Positions 1-7,894 of a DNA stretch of 50,629 nt are shown here, piece after piece. The DNA comes from Myxococcota bacterium (lineage in GTDB: Bacteria > Myxococcota_A > UBA796 > JAJRTE01). Positions within the stretch are counted from its first letter, which is position 1. Each line of letters starts with the position of its first letter. The position numbers and the translations under genes are program-made. The stretch covers positions 1 through 50,629 of the forward strand of contig JAJRTE010000109.1 of the NCBI GenBank assembly GCA_024278455.1, read 5' to 3'. Below the pieces are notes generated by a model, which was not told the DNA's origin, searched no databases, and saw only the letters and a program-made list of their open reading frames with translations.

Positions 1-115
1 AATCGATGTCTGCAATCGACTCTATTGTCTATAGAACTGGTTGGTATTGATGTCACGGCATGGCCCTGCCGCGCATTCGGCTACCATGGGCCACGGAGTG
101 CAAGGGAGCTTCCGC

Positions 116-1372
116 ATGTCTGACAAGTCCAAGTGGGATTGGAACATCGGAAAGCGTGACGTGGCCGAACTGACGGATGTGGAAGGGCGCGTCCAGCAGG
201 TCCACGAGTACGTGGCCAGTCACGATGGAGAACGGGTCGCGGCGCCGGTGTTGATAGAGGAGGGCAAGTTCTCCCTTGCCGTGAACGGGGCGTTGATGGA
301 CCGGACCTGGGAGAAGGTGTGGATGATCCGGTTCACGCCCGGGGATCGGTTGACAGCCATTGTCATGGACGACGACGAGTGGACCATGATGGTGGAGGGG
401 GAGACCTGGGGAAGTACATTCGAGTATGTGTGGGATCCCAGGTTCAGCGCGGGCGGCGACGTGGTTGCCGTCCTGGCGAAGAAGGATTTCGAGTACAGGG
501 TCGTCCAGAACGACCGGCCCTGGGAAAAGGGGTTCATTTCGCTTCGGGATTTTGCCTTGTCGCCCGGCGGCCGCAGCGCTGCGGTGACTGTTCAGACCGT
601 GGAGCTGAAAGAGGCCGACATTTTCACGTTCGCCCGGGGAACGTGGAGCGTCGCCGTGGACGGCGCGGCCTGGCCGGCCAACTACCTCAACACGTGGACA
701 CCCATCTTCAGCCCGGATGGCACGAAAGTGGCCGCACAGGTACGCCGGGACATCCTCGACTACACGATTTGCGTGGACGGCAAGGAGTGGCCGGCAGGTT
801 TCTCCTGCGTGTGGGAGCCCATCTTCGGGAAGGGTGGACAAACGATCGCGCCGGTTCGCTCCGGGGGCCACTGGTTCTTGTACGAAGACGGCGAGCCGCT
901 CTGGAAGACGCCCTATGTCCAGTTGTGGCAGCAGGTGCTCTCCCCTGACGGGGAACATGTCGCGGCGGTGGCCGCCACCTCGTTCGGGCGGTGGACCGTG
1001 GTCGTGGACGACAGGCCGTGGCCGGCCCACTGGACGCACCTGGTCGAGCGGCCCGTGTTCTCCCCGGACGGCCGCCACGTGGCCGCGGTGGTCAAGAGCG
1101 GCGACAGGTGGTCTGTGGCCATCGACGGCAAGCAGTGGCGGGAAACGTTCGACATGGTTTGGCCCCCCATCTTCGCGCCTGGCGGTGAACTCATTGCGCG
1201 GGCCGACCGGAACGGCAGGCGGGTCCTGGTCGTGGACGATCGTGTCCTGGAGCAACCTTTCGACGTGTTGTTCGAACCCGAAACCAGCCCAGACGGCTCC
1301 AGCGTGTTGGTCAAGGGCATCATCGACGGGCGGTACCTGAGGGAAGTCGTTCCCTTGAACCGCTTGCGGTGA
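116..1372 (+). CDS. tmcD: TmcD-like tryptophan-rich subunit of a transmembrane redox complex
   Basis: The 418-residue product is built from repeated beta-propeller-like units of the form SPDGxxVAAVV...W.V.VDG..W, giving a tryptophan-rich protein. TmcD of the Desulfovibrio Tmc complex is described as a cytoplasmic tryptophan-rich protein, and the next two genes match TmcC and TmcB, so I infer the same role: a soluble subunit associated with the membrane redox complex, exact function unknown. There is no signal peptide or membrane segment. I chose the ATG at 116 because it follows a GGGAG ribosome site and begins the family-like MSDKSKWDW; an earlier in-frame ATG at 41 would add an uncharacteristic leader. 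It heads the operon, 44 bases before the next gene. The promoter may lie in the first 115 bases or outside the window. A generic WD40-like protein is the alternative reading. Confidence 0.75.
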   Translation: MSDKSKWDWNIGKRDVAELTDVEGRVQQVHEYVASHDGERVAAPVLIEEGKFSLAVNGALMDRTWEKVWMIRFTPGDRLTAIVMDDDEWTMMVEGETWGSTFEYVWDPRFSAGGDVVAVLAKKDFEYRVVQNDRPWEKGFISLRDFALSPGGRSAAVTVQTVELKEADIFTFARGTWSVAVDGAAWPANYLNTWTPIFSPDGTKVAAQVRRDILDYTICVDGKEWPAGFSCVWEPIFGKGGQTIAPVRSGGHWFLYEDGEPLWKTPYVQLWQQVLSPDGEHVAAVAATSFGRWTVVVDDRPWPAHWTHLVERPVFSPDGRHVAAVVKSGDRWSVAIDGKQWRETFDMVWPPIFAPGGELIARADRNGRRVLVVDDRVLEQPFDVLFEPETSPDGSSVLVKGIIDGRYLREVVPLNRLR

Positions 1373-1416
1373 GTGGAGGTGTCCCGGTCGCCTGGGACCC
1401 TGGAGGAGAGAAGGCG

Positions 1417-2064
1417 ATGTATGACTTCGTGAGTGGCCCGTTGGTATGGGTGGCCTTCGCCGTGTTCATCGGCGGGCTTGCGTTCAAGTTCGTGACCACC
1501 TATGCATCGGCCAAGGGCGAAAAGGTCGTGCTGCCGACGTTCAGCGGAAAGCACGGGTTGCGATCGTTGCTCCACTGGGTCGTACCGTTCCGGAATCGCA
1601 ACACGCGGCTACGCCCGATTTTCACGTTGATTTCCTTCGGGTTCCACCTGTGCCTCCTGGCGACCCCCTTGTTCTTGATGGCGCACAACGTACTCTGGCA
1701 CAGGGCCTTCGGCGTGCGTTTGCCCTCGATCCCCGACCCGCTCGCCGATGTGATGACGGTGATCGTGGTCCTGGGGGGGGGCTTCTTCTTCCTGCGCCGC
1801 CTCGCCGTCCCGGTCGTGAGGTATGTCAGCGACTGGAAGGATTTCGTCCTGGTTCTGGTCGCCGTGGGTCCGTTCGTGACAGGGTTTGCGTCCCACCAGC
1901 AGCTTCTCCCCGGAGACACCCTGTTGATACTCCACGTAGTCAGTGGAGTGGTGTGGCTGATGGTCATTCCGTTCACACGGATCGTTCACATGATGTGGTA
2001 CCCGTTCACTCGAGCCTTCATGGGCTCGGAGTTCGGCTACGTGCGGCATGCGCGTGACTGGTAG
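1417..2064 (+). CDS. tmcC: Cytochrome b-like membrane subunit, TmcC/HmcE (NarI-type)
   Basis: This 215-residue integral membrane protein has about five hydrophobic segments and conserved histidines inside or next to them (ISFGFH, LHVVSG, RIVHMMW), as expected for a di-heme cytochrome b of the NarI/DsrM type. In Tmc, Hmc and Dsr complexes this subunit exchanges electrons with quinones and passes them to the HdrD-like cytoplasmic partner. The start at 1417 follows a strong GGAGGAGAG site. It sits between the TmcD-like and TmcB-like genes, 38 bases ahead of the latter. The length is typical of the family. Heme ligation is inferred from the histidines, not proven. HmcE is an equally good name. 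Confidence 0.85.
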   Translation: MYDFVSGPLVWVAFAVFIGGLAFKFVTTYASAKGEKVVLPTFSGKHGLRSLLHWVVPFRNRNTRLRPIFTLISFGFHLCLLATPLFLMAHNVLWHRAFGVRLPSIPDPLADVMTVIVVLGGGFFFLRRLAVPVVRYVSDWKDFVLVLVAVGPFVTGFASHQQLLPGDTLLILHVVSGVVWLMVIPFTRIVHMMWYPFTRAFMGSEFGYVRHARDW

Positions 2065-2102
2065 CCGGGAGAGAGGATCTGGACCAAGGAAGGCATTCGA
2101 CC

Positions 2103-3428
2103 ATGCAAGTACCCGACGTTCCCAAGGAAATTCCCCGAATCGAAGACCCGGGAATCGACCGGCGCCTCGAGGAGATCGACCTCGAGGAGGTCGAACGGGT
2201 CATAGTGGAGACCCTGGACAAGGAGACCGCCGCCAGGCTCAAGGTCTACCTGGAGACCTGTGTCCACTGTGGGCTCTGTTCGGAGGGGTGCCACTATTTC
2301 CTGTCGCACGACAAGGACCCCAGATACGCACCGGTGTCGAAGGTCAAGCAGACCTTGTGGGAAATGGCCCGCAGGAAAGGCAAGGTGGACAAGACGTTTC
2401 TCCGCAACGCCGTGAGAATCGCCTACCTCGAGTGCGGCGCATGCCGTCGTTGCAGCATGTACTGTCCATTCGGAATCGACATCGCCTACCTGACCATGGT
2501 GGTTCGGCGGATATTCCACAAACTCAAGCTGGTCCCGCAATACCTGCAGGACACCGTGAACAGTCATGCGGTGACGATGAATCAGATGTGGGTCCAGCAG
2601 GACGAGTGGATCGACACCTTGCAGTGGCAGGAGGAGGAGACTCGAGACGAGTACCCGGCCGCCCGGATTCCACTGGAGAAAGAGGGCGCCGAAATCATGT
2701 ACTCGGTCATCGGCCCCGAGCCGAAGATCCTCGCCCAGCTCCTGGGCAATATCTCGCTCATCATGACCGCCGCCGGCTACGATTGGACCATGCCGGCCAC
2801 CGACGGGTGGGACAACAGCAACATGGCCATGTATTCGGGTGACTTCGAGATCATGGCTCGAGTCGAGAAGCTCCACTGGGAAACGGCGCAACGGCTGCGC
2901 GTCAAGCGCGTGGTGATGGGCGAATGTGGGCATGCCTTCCGGGGCGCGGTCTACGATGGCCCGCGATGGCTGGGGTGGACCGAGCCGCCGATTCCCATGG
3001 TGCACGCCATCGAGTTCTACTACGAGCTGTTGAAAGAGGGGCGTATCAAGATACGGGAGAAGTACAAGAAGCCGATCACGGTCCAGGATCCGTGCAACAC
3101 GGTTCGTGGCCGGGGGCTCGGTGACAAGCTCCGCTACGTGATGAACGCTTTGTGCGAGGATTTCAGGGATGTCAGCCCGAACCAGGAGCACAACTACTGT
3201 TGCGGCGCCGGCGGCGGCCTCATCAACTGCGGAGCCAACTGGAAGAAGATCCGCATGTGGGGAAACCGGGTCAAGGCGGAACAGCTCGACGCGACCGGCG
3301 CGGAGATCGTGTGCACGCCCTGCCATAACTGCCACAGCGGGATCGAGGACATCATCGGCCACTACAAGCTTGGCATGCACGTGAAGTTCATCAGCGAAAT
3401 ACTGGTCGAAGTGATGGAACGGCCGTGA
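2103..3428 (+). CDS. tmcB: HdrD-like iron-sulfur subunit, TmcB/HmcF
   Basis: The 441-residue soluble protein carries two [4Fe-4S] motifs, CVHCGLCSEGC (Cys 53, 56, 59, 63) and CGACRRCSMYC (Cys 111, 114, 117, 121), followed by CCG-domain elements: QDPCNTV, NYCCGAGGG and VCTPCHNCHSG. This is the architecture of HdrD, DsrK, TmcB and HmcF, in which the CCG domains bind a noncubane or special [4Fe-4S] centre that handles disulfide or thiol chemistry. There is no signal peptide, so it should face the cytoplasm and dock on the cytochrome b subunit encoded just upstream. The first CCG domain looks degenerate (GECGHA in place of a full cysteine set). The start follows GGAAGG. The cytosolic electron partner cannot be told from this window. 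Confidence 0.88.
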   Translation: MQVPDVPKEIPRIEDPGIDRRLEEIDLEEVERVIVETLDKETAARLKVYLETCVHCGLCSEGCHYFLSHDKDPRYAPVSKVKQTLWEMARRKGKVDKTFLRNAVRIAYLECGACRRCSMYCPFGIDIAYLTMVVRRIFHKLKLVPQYLQDTVNSHAVTMNQMWVQQDEWIDTLQWQEEETRDEYPAARIPLEKEGAEIMYSVIGPEPKILAQLLGNISLIMTAAGYDWTMPATDGWDNSNMAMYSGDFEIMARVEKLHWETAQRLRVKRVVMGECGHAFRGAVYDGPRWLGWTEPPIPMVHAIEFYYELLKEGRIKIREKYKKPITVQDPCNTVRGRGLGDKLRYVMNALCEDFRDVSPNQEHNYCCGAGGGLINCGANWKKIRMWGNRVKAEQLDATGAEIVCTPCHNCHSGIEDIIGHYKLGMHVKFISEILVEVMERP

Positions 3429-3455
3429 ACCACCGTCAGGGTTGCGGGGAACGAA

Positions 3456-4946
3456 ATGAAAGCCAAAGCGAGAGCATGGATCGTAGCGCTTGGAGCGACA
3501 CTGGCCCTGGAGGCAGGGTGTGAGCCGACGCCTGCGGCGCCGATTCCGGTAGGCTACATCGCCAAGCTGGATGTCTACAACGATCTGGACCGGTACCCGG
3601 TGCGCTTCGACCATGACCGCCACACCCGGGAACTGGGCGAAGATGCCTGCGCTCTTTGCCATCACGAAAGGGCGGCGGGGAGTGGAGAACGGATATACGT
3701 AAAGGGGCACGAAGCGGCGTGCGAAACCTGCCATCTCCTCTTCGAGACGGACGGTGTGCCGGCGCTCACGGACGCGTACCACGGCGCCTGCTTGAAGTGC
3801 CATGACGAGCGGAGCGAGCGGGGAGAGAAAACCAGCGGGCCGCGGACTTGTGCCGGCTGCCACGTCAGGGAGGAATTGCCCGGATACGTGGCCCCGGTTG
3901 CGTTCGGGCATGCGTGGCATATCCCGGTGATGGAAAGCGGTGAGTCGTGTGCGGCGTGCCACCACGTGTGGGACGAGCAACAGGGAAAGCCGGTGTACGT
4001 CAAGGGAAAGGAGGCGGCGTGCGAAACGTGCCATCGTGCGCCCATGGCCCCCCACGTGAAGACCCCCGTGCGACAGGCGGTTCACAAAGCCTGCATGGGG
4101 TGCCACCGGGAGGAGAGGGCGCGCGGCGCGGCCAAGACGGGCCCCACGGCTTGCCAGGGGTGCCACGTTCCGGACCGCTATCCCACCTCGTCGTTCGGGG
4201 CGAAGTCGCCGGAACAGCCCCATTTCGAGAGGGCCGATATCATCCTGATCGGCCGGCCGGACGCGGTGATGCCCGGCGTGCCGTTCAACCACAAGGTCCA
4301 CCAAGAGAAGACGCCGGATTGCATCGTCTGCCACACGGCACACGTTTTTGCCATGGCCGACTACACCGAGAACCTGGCGTACCTGGGCGAACGTTGCAAC
4401 CTGTGCCACAGTGCCGCCCGGGACGGGATGCCCGAGGAGGTTCGGGACCGTTTGAGCGTCGGACTCACACCGGAAGCGGCCTACCACGACGAGAAGGCGC
4501 CGGCGAGTTGCATCGGGTGCCACACCGCCCGGAATACGAAAGGCCCGAAGCGGTTCAAGTCGTGCGGGAGCTGTCACTCCGGCGAGAAGGGATTGCAGGC
4601 CATGCGTCAAGGGCTTCCCGCTGTTGAGCCCGATGGCGACCAGTGGCCGGAAAAGGGGCCGCAAGTCTACCTCATCCAGGAGCTGGCCAAGGACTATGAG
4701 CCGGTTCAGTTTCCCCACGCCGACCATCAGAAAATGGCCATCGCATGCGACACGTGCCATCACCACGTCACGCCATCGATGAAGAAGACGCCGCGGTGCA
4801 AGACCTGTCACAAGCAGGTGTTCGACCCGGACAAGCCCGGCAAGCCCCATATCGTGGGAGCCTATCACCAGCGTTGCCTGGGATGCCATCAGGACATGGG
4901 CCTGGGGCCGGTTGCATGCAAGCGTTGCCACCAGGCACGCCGTTGA
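3456..4946 (+). CDS. hmcA: Sixteen-heme high-molecular-weight cytochrome c, HmcA-like
   Basis: The 496-residue exported protein contains exactly sixteen CXXCH heme-binding motifs by my count, spread from CALCH near residue 66 to CKRCH near the C terminus, with the spacing and extra histidines of class III cytochromes. Sixteen hemes is the number in HmcA of Desulfovibrio, the periplasmic electron hub of the Hmc complex. The N terminus MKAKARAWIVALGATLALEAGC is an export signal ending in a cysteine; the lipobox LEAGC has Glu where Leu is usual, so lipid anchoring is possible but not certain. The gene lies 27 bases after tmcB and 13 bases before the ferredoxin subunit. In Tmc the cytochrome is a small tetraheme protein, so finding HmcA here marks the operon as a hybrid. 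Confidence 0.92.
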   Translation: MKAKARAWIVALGATLALEAGCEPTPAAPIPVGYIAKLDVYNDLDRYPVRFDHDRHTRELGEDACALCHHERAAGSGERIYVKGHEAACETCHLLFETDGVPALTDAYHGACLKCHDERSERGEKTSGPRTCAGCHVREELPGYVAPVAFGHAWHIPVMESGESCAACHHVWDEQQGKPVYVKGKEAACETCHRAPMAPHVKTPVRQAVHKACMGCHREERARGAAKTGPTACQGCHVPDRYPTSSFGAKSPEQPHFERADIILIGRPDAVMPGVPFNHKVHQEKTPDCIVCHTAHVFAMADYTENLAYLGERCNLCHSAARDGMPEEVRDRLSVGLTPEAAYHDEKAPASCIGCHTARNTKGPKRFKSCGSCHSGEKGLQAMRQGLPAVEPDGDQWPEKGPQVYLIQELAKDYEPVQFPHADHQKMAIACDTCHHHVTPSMKKTPRCKTCHKQVFDPDKPGKPHIVGAYHQRCLGCHQDMGLGPVACKRCHQARR

Positions 4947-4959
4947 GCGAGGGCAGCAG

Positions 4960-5892
4960 ATGGTATCGAGAAGAGATTTCCTGAAGTTGACCGGGGCAGC
5001 GGTCTCGAGCACGGCGTTCGGCCCCGCCACGGCAGCGGCCTCGAGCGAACCCAGGGAGCCCGCACCGGATGCCCTCGGGTGCCTCTTCGACGCCACCTTG
5101 TGCGTGGGCTGCCGCCGGTGCGAGGCCGCGTGCAACGAAGTCAACCACCTGCCGGACCCCGCTCGACCCTTCGACGACCCCGGCGTACTCCAAGACCACC
5201 GCAGGACCAGCGTCCGTGCCTACACGGTCGTCAACCGGTTCGAGGCGGCCGGGTCCACCCGGAAGTTCGTGAACGTGAAAACCCAGTGCATGCACTGCGT
5301 GGATCCGTCCTGTGTCTCCGCGTGCCTGGTCGGCGCCATGCGGAAGCACCCGAACGGAGCGGTCACGTGGGATACCGGGGCCTGTATCGGGTGCCGCTAC
5401 TGCATGGTCGCCTGTCCTTTCGGCGTTCCGAAGTACGAGTTCGACAAGGGGATCGAGCCTCGAGTGATGAAGTGCACGTTGTGCTATCCCAGGCTGGAAG
5501 AAGGTCTCCCCCCTGCCTGCGCCGCGGCCTGTCCCATGGAGGCGATCAAGTTCGGACCGCGGCAAGAGTTGCTCGAAGTGGCCCACGAAAGGCTCCAGAG
5601 GCACCCCGACCGGTATGTCGACCAGGTCTACGGCGAACGCGAGGTCGGGGGGACCTCCTGGCTCTACATCGCTCCTCAGCCCTTCGAGACCCTGGGATTC
5701 CTGGATCTGCCCGAGTCGGCCCCGCCGCGGGTTACCGAGGCGATTCAGCACGGCGTGTTCAAGCACTTCGCCGCCCCGATTCTCATCTATGCCGGGCTGG
5801 GCGCGCTGATGGCCAGGACCGCTCGACGGCGGGAGGAGGAAGCCGCACAGGGGCAGGAAGAAACGGCCGCAGAGGACGAAAGCGCTTCCTGA
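4960..5892 (+). CDS. hmcB: Periplasmic membrane-anchored ferredoxin subunit, HmcB-like
   Basis: The 310-residue protein starts with a twin-arginine signal (SRRDFLKLTG, residues 3-12), then has four [4Fe-4S] cysteine groups typical of the DmsB/HybA/DsrO family: CVGCRRCEAAC, CMHC...SCVSAC, CIGCRYCMVAC and CTLC...ACAAAC. One hydrophobic helix lies near the C terminus (around residues 267-287, FAAPILIYAGLGALMA), followed by a charged tail. HmcB has this same C-terminal anchor, which separates it from soluble DsrO-type proteins. It should wire the 16-heme cytochrome to the NrfD-type quinone protein encoded next. The start at 4960 was chosen because it gives the Tat motif directly; the reading frame is open further upstream, overlapping hmcA. 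Confidence 0.9.
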   Translation: MVSRRDFLKLTGAAVSSTAFGPATAAASSEPREPAPDALGCLFDATLCVGCRRCEAACNEVNHLPDPARPFDDPGVLQDHRRTSVRAYTVVNRFEAAGSTRKFVNVKTQCMHCVDPSCVSACLVGAMRKHPNGAVTWDTGACIGCRYCMVACPFGVPKYEFDKGIEPRVMKCTLCYPRLEEGLPPACAAACPMEAIKFGPRQELLEVAHERLQRHPDRYVDQVYGEREVGGTSWLYIAPQPFETLGFLDLPESAPPRVTEAIQHGVFKHFAAPILIYAGLGALMARTARRREEEAAQGQEETAAEDESAS

Positions 5893-5920
5893 AGGCCAGC
5901 GAAGCCAGAGAGGTGTTCAA

Positions 5921-7135
5921 ATGGGGACACATGCCGTGCCGAAACCGATCGCCCTGAACGTGAGAAGCCCGGGGTTCTTCGTCCTGCTGGCTTTCTCGCT
6001 GACAGCCGTGGTGCTCGTCTTGTGGCGACTCGCTTGCGGCCTCGATACCATAACCAACCTGGACGACAACTACCCGTGGGGCGTCTGGATCGCTATCGAC
6101 GTGGCATCCGGCGTCGCGCTGTCCGCCGGAGGCTTCACCACGGCGTTCATCGCCCATATCCTCCACCGCCACCGGTACCACGAGATCGTCCGGCCGGCAT
6201 TGCTGACCGCCGTACTGGGCTACACCTTCGTGGCAATCGGTGTGTTCACCGACCTCGGACAGTACTACGACATCTGGCACCTCATGCTGCCTCGCTACTG
6301 GCAGCCGAACTCCGTGCTGTTCGAAGTCGGTGTGTGCGTGATGATGTACTTGACCGTCTTGTGGATCGAGTTCATCCCTGTGATCGTCGAGCGGTTCAAG
6401 GGACGGGTCGATCTCCCGGGCGAAGCGTACATTTTCAACGGGTTGGTGGAATGGCTGTTGGACCTGGCAGACAGAACGTTGAGCAAGGTGATGTTCGTCT
6501 TCGTCATCCTGGGTGTCGTCCTGTCTTGCGCCCACCAATCCAGCCTCGGCACGTTGATGGTCATCGCCCCATCCAAGGTGCACCCCCTGTGGTGGTCTCC
6601 CTTCCTGCCCCTCATGTTATTGCTGAGCGCATTCGCCGTCGGCTACCCCATGGTGACGTTCGAATCGATCTGGGCCCATCGCAGCATGGGGCTCAAGACC
6701 AACGTGGCGTTGCTACAGGACCTGAGCAGGTTCGCCGCGCCCACCATCGGAATCTATCTGGTCGTGAAACTGTGGGATATGTTCAATCGGGGCACCTACG
6801 TCTACCTGGACGACTTCACGGTCCAATCCAACCTGTTCCTCGTGGAACTCGTGGCCGGTACCATCATCCCAATGTTCATGTTCGCGAGCGCGCGCATTCG
6901 CCGTTCCGAACCCATGCTGTTTCTCGCCGCGTCGCTGTACGTCGTGCTCGGGGTCATGCTGAACCGCATCAATGTCTTCATCACCAGCTTCTCGCCCCCG
7001 TTTGCCAACTATCCCTACCTGCCCAGGGTTCCCGAAGTGTTGGTGACCGTGGGATACATCTCGATGTTGATCCTGCTCTACCGTGTCTTCGTGTCCATTC
7101 TCCCCATCATCGTGGTACACGAGGAGACGGCCTGA
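5921..7135 (+). CDS. hmcC: NrfD/PsrC-type quinone-interacting membrane protein, HmcC-like
   Basis: The 404-residue polytopic protein has about ten hydrophobic helices and the NrfD-family signature region near the N terminus (NLDDNYPWGVWIAIDV). NrfD/PsrC/HmcC proteins bind quinone or quinol and pair with a four-cluster ferredoxin, here the preceding gene. The start ATG at 5921 follows GAGAGG. It ends the operon. A tiny HmcD subunit is not seen. The opposite-strand nifX-like gene ends 47 bases downstream, so the two transcripts converge. With two membrane quinone modules in one operon (cytochrome b and NrfD types), the complex may move electrons across the membrane in either direction; the direction is not visible in the sequence. 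Confidence 0.9.
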   Translation: MGTHAVPKPIALNVRSPGFFVLLAFSLTAVVLVLWRLACGLDTITNLDDNYPWGVWIAIDVASGVALSAGGFTTAFIAHILHRHRYHEIVRPALLTAVLGYTFVAIGVFTDLGQYYDIWHLMLPRYWQPNSVLFEVGVCVMMYLTVLWIEFIPVIVERFKGRVDLPGEAYIFNGLVEWLLDLADRTLSKVMFVFVILGVVLSCAHQSSLGTLMVIAPSKVHPLWWSPFLPLMLLLSAFAVGYPMVTFESIWAHRSMGLKTNVALLQDLSRFAAPTIGIYLVVKLWDMFNRGTYVYLDDFTVQSNLFLVELVAGTIIPMFMFASARIRRSEPMLFLAASLYVVLGVMLNRINVFITSFSPPFANYPYLPRVPEVLVTVGYISMLILLYRVFVSILPIIVVHEETA

Positions 7136-7181
7136 CTCGAGCAGGAACCACCTGAGAAACCATCCCGTGCCCATCATGCGC

Positions 7182-7595
7182 TCAGCAGGAGCCAGGTTTC
7201 TCTGCGGTTCGAGGAGTCTCTTCGGGTGGATGCTCTTCGGCGGCGGGCGTCCGGCCTATCCGCGCCCCACCGGGGACGAGCGTGCCGTGCAAGAACCGAT
7301 CGATGAGGTCCTCGGCGTTTCCGGACACCCACGAGTACACCCGGATCCCTCGCGCCGAGAGCAGGGTCTCGTAGACGTCCTGCATCCCCCCGCAGATCAA
7401 CACGTCGACTTCCTGGTCCCGGAGGAGGCGAATCCGGTCGAGACTGTCACGGCTGTTGAACGCGAAGTCTTCCTGCGATACGATGCGCTTGCGATGAACA
7501 GTGAAGATGGTGATGGTCGAGGTCTGTCCGAAGCAGGGTGCTACCGATTCTCCGAAACGTGGGATTGCAATTCGCACTTTGAGTTGCTCCTCCAT
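7182..7595 (-). CDS. NifX/NafY-type dinitrogenase cofactor-family protein
   Basis: The 137-residue product begins MEEQLKVRIAIPRFGESVAP and has the compact fold pattern of the dinitrogenase iron-molybdenum cofactor family: an IAIPRFG...APCFG opening, a central VDVLICGGM stretch, and an acidic, proline-rich tail. Members bind Fe-S or Fe-Mo-type clusters, but many stand-alone members outside nif clusters have no assigned function, and no other nif gene is present here. I started at the ATG at 7595; the longer open frame has an arginine-rich leader unlike the family. It is divergent from the response regulator gene across about 300 bases and convergent with the redox operon, so a regulatory or maturation link with that complex is likely but inferred. 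Confidence 0.75.
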   Translation of the reverse strand: MEEQLKVRIAIPRFGESVAPCFGQTSTITIFTVHRKRIVSQEDFAFNSRDSLDRIRLLRDQEVDVLICGGMQDVYETLLSARGIRVYSWVSGNAEDLIDRFLHGTLVPGGARIGRTPAAEEHPPEETPRTAEKPGSC

Positions 7596-7894
7596 GACCG
7601 CCGTTGTGAGCGGCCCGTGCTTCAAGAACCCTTGCAAATGTCGGGCCTCGCGAGCCCGCGGTCGCGGCCGGCGTGGGTTTTTCTCCCGCGCCTGATCGAA
7701 AGGGGGTTCGCGCGTGCCCCGGCGCCGCGAGCGGACGGGCTTTGGCACAGTCTGGCCGGGCGATTGTCGACCGGCAATGAAACGACGTTGCAGAAACAAC
7801 GTTGCAGTAGCGGAACCCGTGACAGGGAAACCAGAAAACCACCAGGGGGGAGAGAGCCGGGCTTGCCACCGGTCCCGGCGGAAGCGAGGACATC
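7596..7894. promoter_or_regulatory. Divergent control region with a 14-bp tandem repeat
   Basis: This 299-bp stretch separates the divergent nifX-like and response regulator genes. It holds two adjacent 14-bp copies, AAACGACGTTGCAG (7780-7793) and AAACAACGTTGCAG (7794-7807), differing at one base; the second contains the palindrome CAACGTTG. The 14-bp period and position suggest a site for a dimeric regulator, perhaps the sigma-54 activator encoded next. A TGGC...TTGT sequence at 7753-7767 resembles a -24/-12 element but has GT where GC is needed, so it is only a weak candidate. A GAGG ribosome site precedes the regulator ATG. Confidence 0.45.

Noticed and set aside
61..76. Sigma-54 promoter (TGGCCC...GCA) ahead of the redox operon
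   Set aside because: The gap between GG and GC is 9 bases in place of 10, and the -12 half is weak.
2037..5144. Minus-strand open frame of 1,035 codons
   Set aside because: It lies opposite three well-supported redox genes and has no family features.
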